From assembly GCA_043777895.1 (NCBI GenBank), contig JAYWHD010000007.1, positions 1 to 14,697 on the forward strand: a DNA stretch of 14,697 nucleotides, in the 5' to 3' direction. The stretch comes from JBDLSY01 sp043777895. Its GTDB lineage: Bacteria > Pseudomonadota > Gammaproteobacteria > Burkholderiales > Burkholderiaceae_C. A program made the translations under genes and the position numbers. How positions within the stretch are numbered: position 1 is the stretch's first letter; each line of letters opens with the position of its first letter. Below, in pieces: positions 7,934-14,168 of the stretch. The notes under the pieces are model-generated. The model worked only from the letters and a program-made list of their open reading frames with translations. It was not told the DNA's origin and searched no databases.

Positions 7934-8242
7934 ATGGCGTTAATTATCACCGATGAATGTATTAATTGCGATGTATGTGAGCCTGAATGTCCCAACGGGG
8001 CAATTACAATGGGTGTTCATATTTATCAAATTGAGCCGTCTCGTTGTACGGAATGTGTCGGTCATTTTGATACGCCGCAATGTGTTGATGTATGCCCAGT
8101 TGCCTGTATTCCAGTTCACCCTGATTTTGTTGAGTCACATTTAACATTAATGCAACGCTTTCATACCTTGGTCGCTGCGGGTGGCTTACCCGCCAAGTCA
8201 GCCTATCAAAAATCTATCGCATTAATAAATATAACACAATGA
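7934..8242 (+). CDS. 2x[4Fe-4S] ferredoxin, YfhL/Alvin type
   Basis: This is a small cytoplasmic electron carrier of 102 residues. Cluster one is C9-x2-C12-x2-C15-x3-C19-P. Cluster two has the enlarged spacing C38-x2-C41-x8-C50-x3-C54-P, with a further Cys at 58. The eight-residue insertion and the C-terminal extension after the second cluster are the hallmarks of the Allochromatium vinosum-type ferredoxins that include E. coli YfhL; they have unusually low potential (family knowledge). The ATG at 7934 follows the 13-bp array directly. The stop TGA overlaps the ATG of the downstream Smr gene (ATGA), implying translational coupling. In many proteobacteria this gene sits beside coaD, so the position after lipA is less usual. 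Confidence 0.93.
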   Translation: MALIITDECINCDVCEPECPNGAITMGVHIYQIEPSRCTECVGHFDTPQCVDVCPVACIPVHPDFVESHLTLMQRFHTLVAAGGLPAKSAYQKSIALINITQ

Positions 8243-8895
8243 TACAACAGTCTAGGCCAATCATATTAACTACTTTATCTGATTTAAAACAAATAAAAAA
8301 TCAGTTGGTTCAGCAAGCTAAAGCCCGTGAATTAGCAGCACTAATGTTGGCACAACAACAAGCTGCCTGTGAAAAGTCTGCCCGTCTATTTATAGACACG
8401 GTTGGTAGTGTAAAAGCGATTAAACACAATAACGTTGCTAATTTAGTGGCTATACCGCCTGCACCGATTGCAATACAACGGTTAATAGATGAATCACAGG
8501 TAATGAAAGACAGTTTGTCAGATGATTTTGGTGTTGAACAATTATTAGACACCGACACTGATTTAAGCTATCGCACAACAGGTATTACTGTAGAAATCTT
8601 GAATAAGTTACGCCGTGGTGATTGGGCAATTCAAGGTCAATTAGATTTACATGGCTTTAGAGTTGATGGGGCTAGATACGCTTTAGCAGAGTTTATTCAC
8701 CACGCAACAGCCCGAGGTTGGCGTTGTGTACGAATCGTACACGGTAAGGGTTTGGGCAGTAAAGACAGGCAACCCGTTTTAAAAAATAAAGTGCGCGGTT
8801 GGTTAGTACAAACTAAAGCCGTTCAATGCTTTGTGGCAGCCCGTGCAAGCGAAGGCGGTGCGGGGGCTTTGGTTGTATTACTGGCGGGTGTTTAA
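8239..8895 (+). CDS. Smr-domain protein (Smr/MutS-C family)
   Basis: The protein has 218 residues. The C-terminal Smr domain carries the LDLHG motif at 135-139 and HGKGLGS at 168-174, and ends in EGGAGALVVLL, as in stand-alone Smr proteins of beta- and gammaproteobacteria. Upstream lies the family block YRTTG...LNKLRRGDWAIQ. The N-terminal 80 residues are Ala/Gln-rich and look helical. Family members are nucleases: E. coli SmrB cleaves mRNA at collided ribosomes, and others nick DNA. Which applies here cannot be read from the sequence. The start codon overlaps the ferredoxin stop (ATGA), which fixes the start. The last 18 bp overlap the 3' end of the opposing DUF1853 gene. I do not assign smrA or smrB because the family split is unclear here. 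Confidence 0.92.
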   Translation: MIQQSRPIILTTLSDLKQIKNQLVQQAKARELAALMLAQQQAACEKSARLFIDTVGSVKAIKHNNVANLVAIPPAPIAIQRLIDESQVMKDSLSDDFGVEQLLDTDTDLSYRTTGITVEILNKLRRGDWAIQGQLDLHGFRVDGARYALAEFIHHATARGWRCVRIVHGKGLGSKDRQPVLKNKVRGWLVQTKAVQCFVAARASEGGAGALVVLLAGV

Positions 8896-9990
8896 TAACA
8901 GCGGCGACAGCAGAGTTGTTGGCATAATAAAGCCACGGCTTTTTTCAACCCAATAACCTTTTTCTTGTACGACTTGTGCAAGCAATTGCCCCGCATGTAT
9001 TTCAGCGTTGCACCATATATGATGCAGGTAAGTGATTGTTTGCATTTTTGATAATATAGTATTTTTTTCACTATTTTTAATACTTATATTTATATTTTCA
9101 GTATTTATACTTGCAGCATTGGTTTTAAAATTTGAGAAACTATTTGAACACTTTACTGTTGAGGTATTGCTTAAAAAATCAGCTGAATTGAAAGGAGCAA
9201 GCCAGTGCAAACGGGGTAAATGTACAAAGTAATCACCGATGTTATGGCTTGTTTCAAACTCGTCTATCGTAAGCCACCAACCCCGCCCGTGGTTTAAGTT
9301 TAAGGCATCACAGGCATAAATATCAGGGGAATATATACGTGAGTAAGGATAAAACAAATAACCACGGGTGTAGGCTGCCGCCTGCCATATTTTGGATAGG
9401 CCAGGGCTATAAGGCGGGGGCGGTTGATGGTGTAGTTGTTTGTCAAACATTTTATTTAACTTTAAAGCTAAAGTATCAACACCTGCTGGGCCTTTAAAAT
9501 CGTTTGCCACAATTCGTGCATTACTTAAAAGCGTATCTTGTCTTGGGTCATACAAATAAAACTTAATAGCCAACTCCCAATGCCAATAAACCCCATTTGT
9601 ATCAAGTAATAAGTAATCAATTTCACCAATAGTCGTATGGTCCTTATGGTGGTTTTCACCTGTTTTTGAACGCAAAGGCACATTAGCAGCGATTAATTCA
9701 AATAGTTTACTGTGTTGCAAAAAATACAGTAAAAGAGTTTCTGCATAACGCCCTAAGCGAATAGGGACATTTTTTTTGGGCGTTGTATGCAATACCGTAT
9801 GGTATAAATGTTGTGGGTCTACTTGTGATAGCCAAGTAATAATTTGTATTGTTTGTACTGCGTTATAACTTTGTACAACAGCACTAAAACGGTCTTTTTG
9901 TACACTAAGTAAAGGGTTTGATTGTAATAACCATTTTAAATCAGCCAAACACCGAGCAGGTGTTAATGGATGTAAGGCTGAATCATACAT
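8878..9990 (-). CDS. DUF1853 family protein
   Basis: This is a 370-residue protein of unknown function from a family found in gammaproteobacteria. Recognisable features are the N-terminal DLKWLLQSNPLL helix (18-28), GRYAETLLLYFLQ (80-92) and IGEIDYLLL (121-129). HWELAIKFYL (137-146) and GPAGVDTLALKL (167-178) follow. D125, E139 and K143 resemble a PD-(D/E)xK-type arrangement with an expanded E-x3-K; nuclease activity is only an inference. Residues about 271-316 (9043-9180) form an Asn/Ser/Lys/Ile-rich low-complexity stretch coded by very AT-rich, repeat-like DNA. It looks like an in-frame insertion before the conserved C-terminus. The ATG at 9990 lies 31 bp after the stop of the FKBP gene, so the two probably form an operon. 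The 3' end overlaps the Smr gene by 18 bp, leaving no room for a terminator. Confidence 0.87.
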   Translation of the reverse strand: MYDSALHPLTPARCLADLKWLLQSNPLLSVQKDRFSAVVQSYNAVQTIQIITWLSQVDPQHLYHTVLHTTPKKNVPIRLGRYAETLLLYFLQHSKLFELIAANVPLRSKTGENHHKDHTTIGEIDYLLLDTNGVYWHWELAIKFYLYDPRQDTLLSNARIVANDFKGPAGVDTLALKLNKMFDKQLHHQPPPPYSPGLSKIWQAAAYTRGYLFYPYSRIYSPDIYACDALNLNHGRGWWLTIDEFETSHNIGDYFVHLPRLHWLAPFNSADFLSNTSTVKCSNSFSNFKTNAASINTENINISIKNSEKNTILSKMQTITYLHHIWCNAEIHAGQLLAQVVQEKGYWVEKSRGFIMPTTLLSPLLLNTRQ

Positions 9991-10021
9991 AATCTTGTAT
10001 GTAATAAAACGCTATGAAAAA

Positions 10022-10375
10022 TTAAACCGCCAATAAAGTAACTTCAAATTTTAAAGTAGCATTAGGTGGAATAACGTTACCCGCACCGCGTACACCATAG
10101 CCTAAAGCAGGCGGAATAATTAATGTGCGGCTACCACCGACTGACATACCTTGTACGCCTTCGTCCCAGCCTGCTATGACATGGCCTTGTCCTAGTGGAA
10201 AATCAAAGGGTTCATTACGGTCTTTGCTAGAATCAAATTTAGCCCCTTGAATACCATCGGTATACAGCCAGCCTGTGTAATGGACGCTCACATGATTACC
10301 TTTTTTAGCGGTTGATCCTGTACCGAGCACAGTGTCTTCATATTGTAAATTAGATGCAGTAGTAGTAAAAGGCAT
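10022..10375 (-). CDS. FKBP-type peptidyl-prolyl cis-trans isomerase
   Basis: This 117-residue single-domain FKBP catalyses cis-trans isomerisation of prolyl bonds and may act as a chaperone. There is no signal peptide, so it should be cytoplasmic. The residues lining the human FKBP12 active site all appear conserved: Y33, F47-D48 (FDSS), V66-I67 and W70 (GHVIAGW), Y93 (LGYG) and F110. IPPALGYG and IPPNATLKFEVTLL are the textbook C-terminal blocks. Length matches FKBP12-like proteins, without the dimerisation arm of FkpA/FklB or the metal-binding insert of SlyD. It is the first gene of a likely two-gene - strand unit with the DUF1853 gene and is divergent from the OsmC-like gene. Confidence 0.96.
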   Translation of the reverse strand: MPFTTTASNLQYEDTVLGTGSTAKKGNHVSVHYTGWLYTDGIQGAKFDSSKDRNEPFDFPLGQGHVIAGWDEGVQGMSVGGSRTLIIPPALGYGVRGAGNVIPPNATLKFEVTLLAV

Positions 10376-10387
10376 AGTAAAAATAAG

Positions 10388-10420
10388 TAATTAAGGTGTT
10401 AATAAGGTATTAATAAGGGT
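10388..10420 (+). repeat. 11-bp tandem array upstream of the FKBP gene
   Basis: Two clear units, TTAATAAGGTA (10399-10409) and TTAATAAGGGT (10410-10420), are preceded by a diverged copy. They lie in the probable 5' leader of the FKBP gene, which is transcribed on the - strand. Confidence 0.65.
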
Positions 10421-10472
10421 TTAAAAAAATTAAATAGTAAAATAACAGGTACTAAGGAAAATACCATAGCAT

Positions 10473-10488
10473 AATTGTAACCACAATT
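10473..10488. promoter_or_regulatory. Perfect inverted repeat in the FKBP/OsmC divergent region
   Basis: AATTGT-AACC-ACAATT is a perfect 6-bp inverted repeat with a 4-nt centre, located 28 bp upstream of the OsmC-like start in a 140-bp divergent spacer. Size and place suit an operator for a dimeric regulator, but no regulator is encoded nearby and the motif may be chance. Confidence 0.25.
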
Positions 10489-10515
10489 TAAAATGAATTA
10501 ACTACAAAGGATTTA

Positions 10516-10971
10516 ATGATGCAGTGTACCGTAACTTGGGCGGGCTTAAGTAGTAATACTGAAAATCCACAATTAAACAGTGGTATGCGTTTTGATGCAA
10601 TAACAGGTAGTGGGCATAGCATTAGTATGGACGGGGCTATTGAAGGCGGTGGCAATAATATCGCGGCACGCCCATTAGAATTGCTATTGGCAGGTACTGG
10701 CGGCTGTAGTGCGTATGACGTTGTATTAATTTTGAAGCGTGGGCGACAACAAGTTACAGGGTGTAGTGTACAGCTATCAGCAGAACGGGCATTGACTGAC
10801 CCTAAAGTATTTACTACTATTCATTTTGAATTTACAGTCACAGGGATTGCTTTAAACCCAGCTATCGTTGATCGCGCTGTTGCTTTGTCACATGAAAAAT
10901 ACTGTTCTGCCAGTATTATGTTGGCACACAGTGTTGCAATTACTTATAGTGTTAAAGTGTTAGATGTTTAG
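10516..10971 (+). CDS. OsmC/Ohr-superfamily protein (YhfA-like)
   Basis: The protein has 151 residues. The two conserved cysteines of the OsmC/Ohr superfamily are present: C64 in GTGGCSAYDVV and C130 in HEKYCSASIML. In characterised members such a pair reduces organic hydroperoxides through a disulfide cycle. The GCSAYDVV and KYCSAS contexts resemble the E. coli YhfA branch, whose substrate is unknown, more than Ohr itself. There is no signal peptide. Two adjacent ATGs (10516 and 10519) follow AAAGGA (10506-10511). The second has the better spacing (7 nt against 4), so translation may begin at 10519. The last codons are built from an 8-bp repeat (GTGTTA(A/G)A) that continues into the spacer. 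Confidence 0.9.
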   Translation: MMQCTVTWAGLSSNTENPQLNSGMRFDAITGSGHSISMDGAIEGGGNNIAARPLELLLAGTGGCSAYDVVLILKRGRQQVTGCSVQLSAERALTDPKVFTTIHFEFTVTGIALNPAIVDRAVALSHEKYCSASIMLAHSVAITYSVKVLDV

Positions 10972-10995
10972 TTTAGAAGTTTAGTGTTTATAAGC

Positions 10996-11046
10996 TTAAT
11001 ATAAAACTTAATATAAAACTTAAATAAAAAATTTGATATAAAAAAA
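10996..11046 (+). repeat. 12-bp tandem array upstream of thyA (TTAATATAAAAC)
   Basis: Two perfect copies of TTAATATAAAAC (10996-11007, 11008-11019) are followed by a diverged third (TTAAATAAAAAA, 11020-11031) and a degenerate fourth. The array ends 12 bp before the thyA ATG, so it forms most of the leader. A looser TTTAG-based repeat occupies 10969-10990, just after the OsmC-like gene. Confidence 0.8.
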
Positions 11047-11058
11047 TTTAGCACAAAA

Positions 11059-11859
11059 ATGACACAAATACCTTACGAAACGCTAATGTCGCACGTTATG
11101 CAACACGGCATAGCAAAAACTGACAGAACAAATACAGGGACACTTAGCGTGTTTGGCTATCAATTGCGTTACGATTTATCGCAAGCATTCCCGTTAATTA
11201 CGACTAAAAAAGTACATTTTAAAAGCATTGTCCACGAGTTACTGTGGTTTTTAAGCGGTTCATCAAATATTAAATATTTAACAGATAATGGCGTAACTAT
11301 ATGGAATGACTGGGCTGATAAACATGGTGAGCTTGGGCGGGTGTATGGCGTGCAATGGCGAAGCTGGAATACAGGCGATGGCAAAGTGATAGACCAAATA
11401 ACGCAGGTAATAAATAGTATCAAAACGAACCCTGATAGCCGTAGGCACATTGTAACAGCATGGAATCCGTCTGATATTGACACAATGTCACTGCCGCCTT
11501 GTCATGCTTTATTTCAGTTTTATGTAGCTGATGGTAAGTTATCCTGCCAGCTGTACCAAAGAAGTGCAGATATATTTTTAGGTGTGCCGTTTAACATAGC
11601 CAGCTATGCTTTACTAACACACTTGGTGGCTCAACAATGCCATTTAAAAGTAGGCGATTTTATATGGACGGGCGGCGATTGTCATATTTATAACAATCAT
11701 TTTGAGCAAGTTCAATTACAATTATCAAGAATTGCTAGACCATTGCCGCAATTAAATATTAAGCGGTTGCCCAACGATATATTTGATTATCAATATGATG
11801 ATTTTGAATTGCTTGGATATGACCCATACCCTGCAATTAAAGCACCCATAGCCGTTTAA
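11059..11859 (+). CDS. thyA: Thymidylate synthase
   Basis: This enzyme methylates dUMP to dTMP using 5,10-methylene-tetrahydrofolate, which becomes dihydrofolate; it is cytoplasmic and a homodimer. The 266 residues match the E. coli enzyme (264). The catalytic Cys148 sits in LPPCHALFQFYV. The other landmark residues align with a two-residue offset from E. coli: R23, E60, R168 in YQRSAD, D171 and N179 in GVPFNIASY. The ATG at 11059 gives the standard N-terminus; no good ribosome site is visible (AGCACAAAA). The usual partners lgt and folA are absent. The stop codon overlaps the end of the opposing neuC-like gene by 4 bp, so the two transcripts converge without a spacer. Confidence 0.98.
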   Translation: MTQIPYETLMSHVMQHGIAKTDRTNTGTLSVFGYQLRYDLSQAFPLITTKKVHFKSIVHELLWFLSGSSNIKYLTDNGVTIWNDWADKHGELGRVYGVQWRSWNTGDGKVIDQITQVINSIKTNPDSRRHIVTAWNPSDIDTMSLPPCHALFQFYVADGKLSCQLYQRSADIFLGVPFNIASYALLTHLVAQQCHLKVGDFIWTGGDCHIYNNHFEQVQLQLSRIARPLPQLNIKRLPNDIFDYQYDDFELLGYDPYPAIKAPIAV

Positions 11860-12977
11860 TCTTTAAATTGTTTTTGCAGCCCTGCTTGCCAAAACGATTC
11901 GGAGTTTAAAACATTCACAAATAATTGTGCGGCATTACCTGCACCAAACCCTGTATGTTGTGCAAAACGCTGACCCCAAAATGTGTTTAAAAAGCCTTGA
12001 ATAGCGAACTTATCCAAGGCATTACAATTGACTAAAGACGGGGCAGTTGAGCGGTTATATTGACGTGATCCTACATCTAAACTGGGAATCCCTAAAAAAG
12101 GAGCTTCACGTACACCTGCACTGCTATTGCCAATGATTGCATTGGCATTACGCATTAATTCTGAAAAATATGCAAACCGCATTGATGGAATTAAGCGAAA
12201 CCTAGTACTAGGTAAACGGTTTAAAACTGAAAAAATAGCTTCAGTACCTGGGTCATTGTTAGGAGCAATCACGACAAAACACTGTTGACTGTCTTCTAAA
12301 ACGCTAAATAAAGCAGCCGCTTGTTCACCCATAGTGTCTACTTCAGAGGTAACTGGGTGAAAAATAACAATGCCATATTGATTGGCTTCAAAAGGAATTT
12401 GATAATACTCTTTTACTATCGTTAAATTAATACCACTAGGGCGTAAATGGACATCTAATTCAGGTGAACCAATCGTGTAAATACAATGACTGGGTTCACC
12501 TAAACTTAAAACGCGGTCACGGGCTTTGTCTGAACTTACAAAATGACTGGCACATAATTTGGTATTGCAATGGCGAATACTCTCATCAATCGTACCTGAT
12601 ATTTCACCGCCTTCAATGTGTGCCGAGCGAATATATTTCATAGAACACACCAACGCTGCCGCTAGTGCTTCAACACGGTCGCCATGAATAATGACTAAAT
12701 CAGGGCTGTATTCGTGTAAAAAATCAGACAAGCCTAAAATAGTTTTTGCTAATATTAATTCCTGTGAATCGCCTGCTTTTTGATTAACGAACTCAAAAAA
12801 ATCAGCGGTTTTAAAACGCTTGACTTCTACTTTAGTACTGCCATAACGTGCCATCATGTGCATACCTGTGATAAAAAACCCAATATGAAACCCTGCGGCT
12901 TGTGCAGCCATTGCCAGAGGTTCAATTTTGCCAAAATCAGCACGTGTACCTGTAATAAAAAGTAATTTTTTACTCAT
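11856..12977 (-). CDS. Hydrolysing UDP- or GDP-sugar 2-epimerase (NeuC/LegG family)
   Basis: Members release N-acetylmannosamine from UDP-GlcNAc (NeuC) or the 2,4-diacetamido counterpart from a bacillosamine nucleotide (LegG), feeding sialic or legionaminic acid synthesis. The protein is 373 residues long, normal for the family. Seen are TGTRADFGKIEPL (10-21), HGDR (98-101), HIEGGEISGTIDES (120-133), FHPVTSE (206-212) and GNSSAGVREAPFLGIPSLDVG (283-303, key residues G283, S285, S286, E291). The HGDR and EGGE forms indicate the hydrolysing rather than the WecB type. The TGTRAD-F-GK N-terminus recalls LegG/PtmD-like proteins, so neuC and legG cannot be separated by eye. It lies downstream of the cytidylyltransferase gene on the same strand and overlaps thyA tail to tail by 4 bp. 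Confidence 0.9.
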   Translation of the reverse strand: MSKKLLFITGTRADFGKIEPLAMAAQAAGFHIGFFITGMHMMARYGSTKVEVKRFKTADFFEFVNQKAGDSQELILAKTILGLSDFLHEYSPDLVIIHGDRVEALAAALVCSMKYIRSAHIEGGEISGTIDESIRHCNTKLCASHFVSSDKARDRVLSLGEPSHCIYTIGSPELDVHLRPSGINLTIVKEYYQIPFEANQYGIVIFHPVTSEVDTMGEQAAALFSVLEDSQQCFVVIAPNNDPGTEAIFSVLNRLPSTRFRLIPSMRFAYFSELMRNANAIIGNSSAGVREAPFLGIPSLDVGSRQYNRSTAPSLVNCNALDKFAIQGFLNTFWGQRFAQHTGFGAGNAAQLFVNVLNSESFWQAGLQKQFKD

Positions 12978-13033
12978 AAAAACGTCTTGTAAATAATATT
13001 TAATAAAAAAATTATTGTATCGTCAAAATATTG

Positions 13034-13061
13034 CTGACTACCTATTACTGACTGCCTTTAT
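13034..13061. repeat. Imperfect 14-bp dimer in the neuA-neuC spacer
   Basis: CTGACTACCTATTA (13034-13047) is followed at once by CTGACTGCCTTTAT (13048-13061), sharing CTGACT-x-CCT. The 178-bp spacer (12978-13155) contains no ORF and no clear promoter for the neuC-like gene. I see nothing else in it. Confidence 0.4.
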
Positions 13062-13155
13062 TTAACTCATAATTTGCTTAATAAAATTGCTAAGTCAATC
13101 AATATGTAAATATGTGTTTTTCACTTATATTTTATAAAAATAATCACACTGTTTG

Positions 13156-13845
13156 TTACTTGTTTAACAATACCGCTGCACAAGCGGCAAAATCAGCGGC
13201 ATTGTCTATGTCTAAACTGTCTTTTTCGTTCATATTTAATGCTCCTATTCGGGTAAGGTTACTGCCAGTAAATCCCCCATTATTTATAAACCAAGCCGCA
13301 TTAAATAGATATAACGCACCATTTGGGCGTACCACTTCTGGCAGTTGTTGGCGGTTACTAAAACAATACTGTGGATTTGATAGCGGCATAAATTGATTGT
13401 TTTGTAAAAACCCCCATTTTAAAATACTGCGTTCAGCGGGCGTGACGCCCATAACTAAATCATAGTTTTGACTATTAAACAGAGCGAGTCCTGCTTGGAT
13501 ATGTGCAGCTGTTCGTAAGGGCGAAGTCGCTTGTAATAACACCAGCGTACCGCTTAAGTTTTCAGTTTTAATCAAATGCAACAATACAGTTGCCATATCC
13601 ACTGTATCACCGCATAAGTGCTGTGGGCGAACGACACACTCTACTCTATTAATAGGGGCAGCGTTTAATACTGTAACAATATCGGTACTGATTACAATGC
13701 GTGATGCGCCTGCGGCTAATGCTGCATTGACTGCATATAAATATAAACACTGCCCGTTTAAAGGCAAAATATTTTTATTAGGTAAACCTTTTGAACCCGC
13801 CCGTAAAGGAATAATAGCGGTCCACGGTGTGATGGTCTTTAACAT
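13156..13845 (-). CDS. CMP-nonulosonate cytidylyltransferase (NeuA/LegF/PseF family)
   Basis: The enzyme activates a sialic-type acid with CTP to give the CMP-sugar donor. In 229 residues it shows the nucleotide-binding loop IIPLRAGSKGLPNKNI (11-26), LQATSPLR (104-111), RPNGALYLF (173-181) and the C-terminal DSLDIDNAADF (209-219) that ends the family's metal-binding region. Length matches single-domain CMP-sialic acid synthetases. The ATG at 13845 gives a proper start; no Shine-Dalgarno is seen. The 2-epimerase gene follows 178 bp downstream on the same strand, so the two act in one pathway. The condensing synthase neuB, normally adjacent, is absent. The sequence does not tell which acid (neuraminic, legionaminic or pseudaminic) is used, though the epimerase argues against pseudaminic. 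Confidence 0.9.
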   Translation of the reverse strand: MLKTITPWTAIIPLRAGSKGLPNKNILPLNGQCLYLYAVNAALAAGASRIVISTDIVTVLNAAPINRVECVVRPQHLCGDTVDMATVLLHLIKTENLSGTLVLLQATSPLRTAAHIQAGLALFNSQNYDLVMGVTPAERSILKWGFLQNNQFMPLSNPQYCFSNRQQLPEVVRPNGALYLFNAAWFINNGGFTGSNLTRIGALNMNEKDSLDIDNAADFAACAAVLLNK

Positions 13846-13902
13846 AAAAGTAAGGTTTGAAAATAAATTAAGTATTAATTCAGTATTAGACTTCTTTTAA
13901 AA

Positions 13903-13958
13903 CTGTATTTATACGAGAAAAGTTTCGATTTTAAAAGCGGTTTATTCTATAAATACAG
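13903..13958. repeat. Perfect 11-bp inverted repeat, 34-nt centre
   Basis: CTGTATTTATA (13903-13913) is the exact reverse complement of TATAAATACAG (13948-13958). The enclosed 34 nt contain a small secondary stem, CGAGA/TTTCG (13914-13927, one G-U pair). Confidence 0.75.
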
Positions 13959-13963
13959 CTTAG

Positions 13964-14030
13964 AATCAGGATTTTTAAGATTAAAGGATAAGGCAGGATT
14001 AAAAATCCTTAAATTCTGAAAATCTTGATT
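13964..14030 (+). repeat. 26-bp imperfect inverted repeat, 15-nt loop
   Basis: Arm 13964-13989 matches the reverse complement of 14005-14030 at 21 of 26 positions without gaps. Three of the five mismatches would be G-U pairs if the + strand is transcribed, giving 24 of 26 paired in RNA; on the - strand they are A-C mismatches. An alternative perfect hairpin AGGATT-AAA-AATCCT (13995-14009) competes for the same bases. The AATCAGGATT/AATCCT style resembles dispersed palindromic repeats I recall from other bacteria; this was not verified. Confidence 0.7.
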
Positions 14031-14102
14031 TAAATTTTAAGTTAGTTTTTAAAGCTTAATAAATAGATTAAACATATTTTTATATAGTTTTGAAAAAAGC
14101 CT

Positions 14103-14146
14103 ATTAAATAAACATTAAATAAACATTAAATAAGTATTTAAAAACT
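14103..14146. repeat. 11-bp tandem array downstream of xerD (ATTAAATAAAC)
   Basis: Two perfect copies of ATTAAATAAAC (14103-14113, 14114-14124) are followed in phase by ATTAAATAAGT (14125-14135) and a diverged ATTTAAAAACT (14136-14146). The array begins 22 bp past the xerD stop. Confidence 0.82.
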
Positions 14147-14168
14147 AAGTATTTGGTAACGTACCCGT

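Larger units (their letters stand above)
13846..14168. other. 323-bp gene-free spacer between xerD and the neuA-like gene
   Basis: No credible ORF is present on either strand. It holds an 11-bp imperfect dimer beside the neuA-like gene (13871-13892), two adjacent long inverted repeats (13903-13958 and 13964-14030) and an 11-bp tandem array (14103-14146). For the - strand it is both the 3' flank of xerD and the 5' flank of the neuA-like gene, so the structures could terminate xerD transcripts or sit in the neuA leader. Confidence 0.7.

Noticed and set aside
9032..9232. + strand ORF with a very hydrophobic N-terminus, antisense to the DUF1853 gene, resembling a small membrane protein or toxin
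   Set aside because: It begins at GTG with AGG only about 3 nt upstream. It is the mirror of the AT-rich Asn/Lys/Ile-coding insert, which automatically gives Phe/Leu/Ile on the other strand.
10440..10480. Extended -10 element TGCTATGGT on the - strand as the FKBP promoter
   Set aside because: It is a weak match (4 of 6), the -35 is poor and the AT-rich context favours chance matches.
13112..13396. + strand ORF of 94 codons overlapping the end of the neuA-like gene
   Set aside because: It lies mostly antisense to a well-supported gene and has no family features or ribosome site.
14155..14165. GGTA-ACG-TACC hairpin after xerD as a terminator
   Set aside because: The stem is only 4 bp, with no following T run on the - strand.
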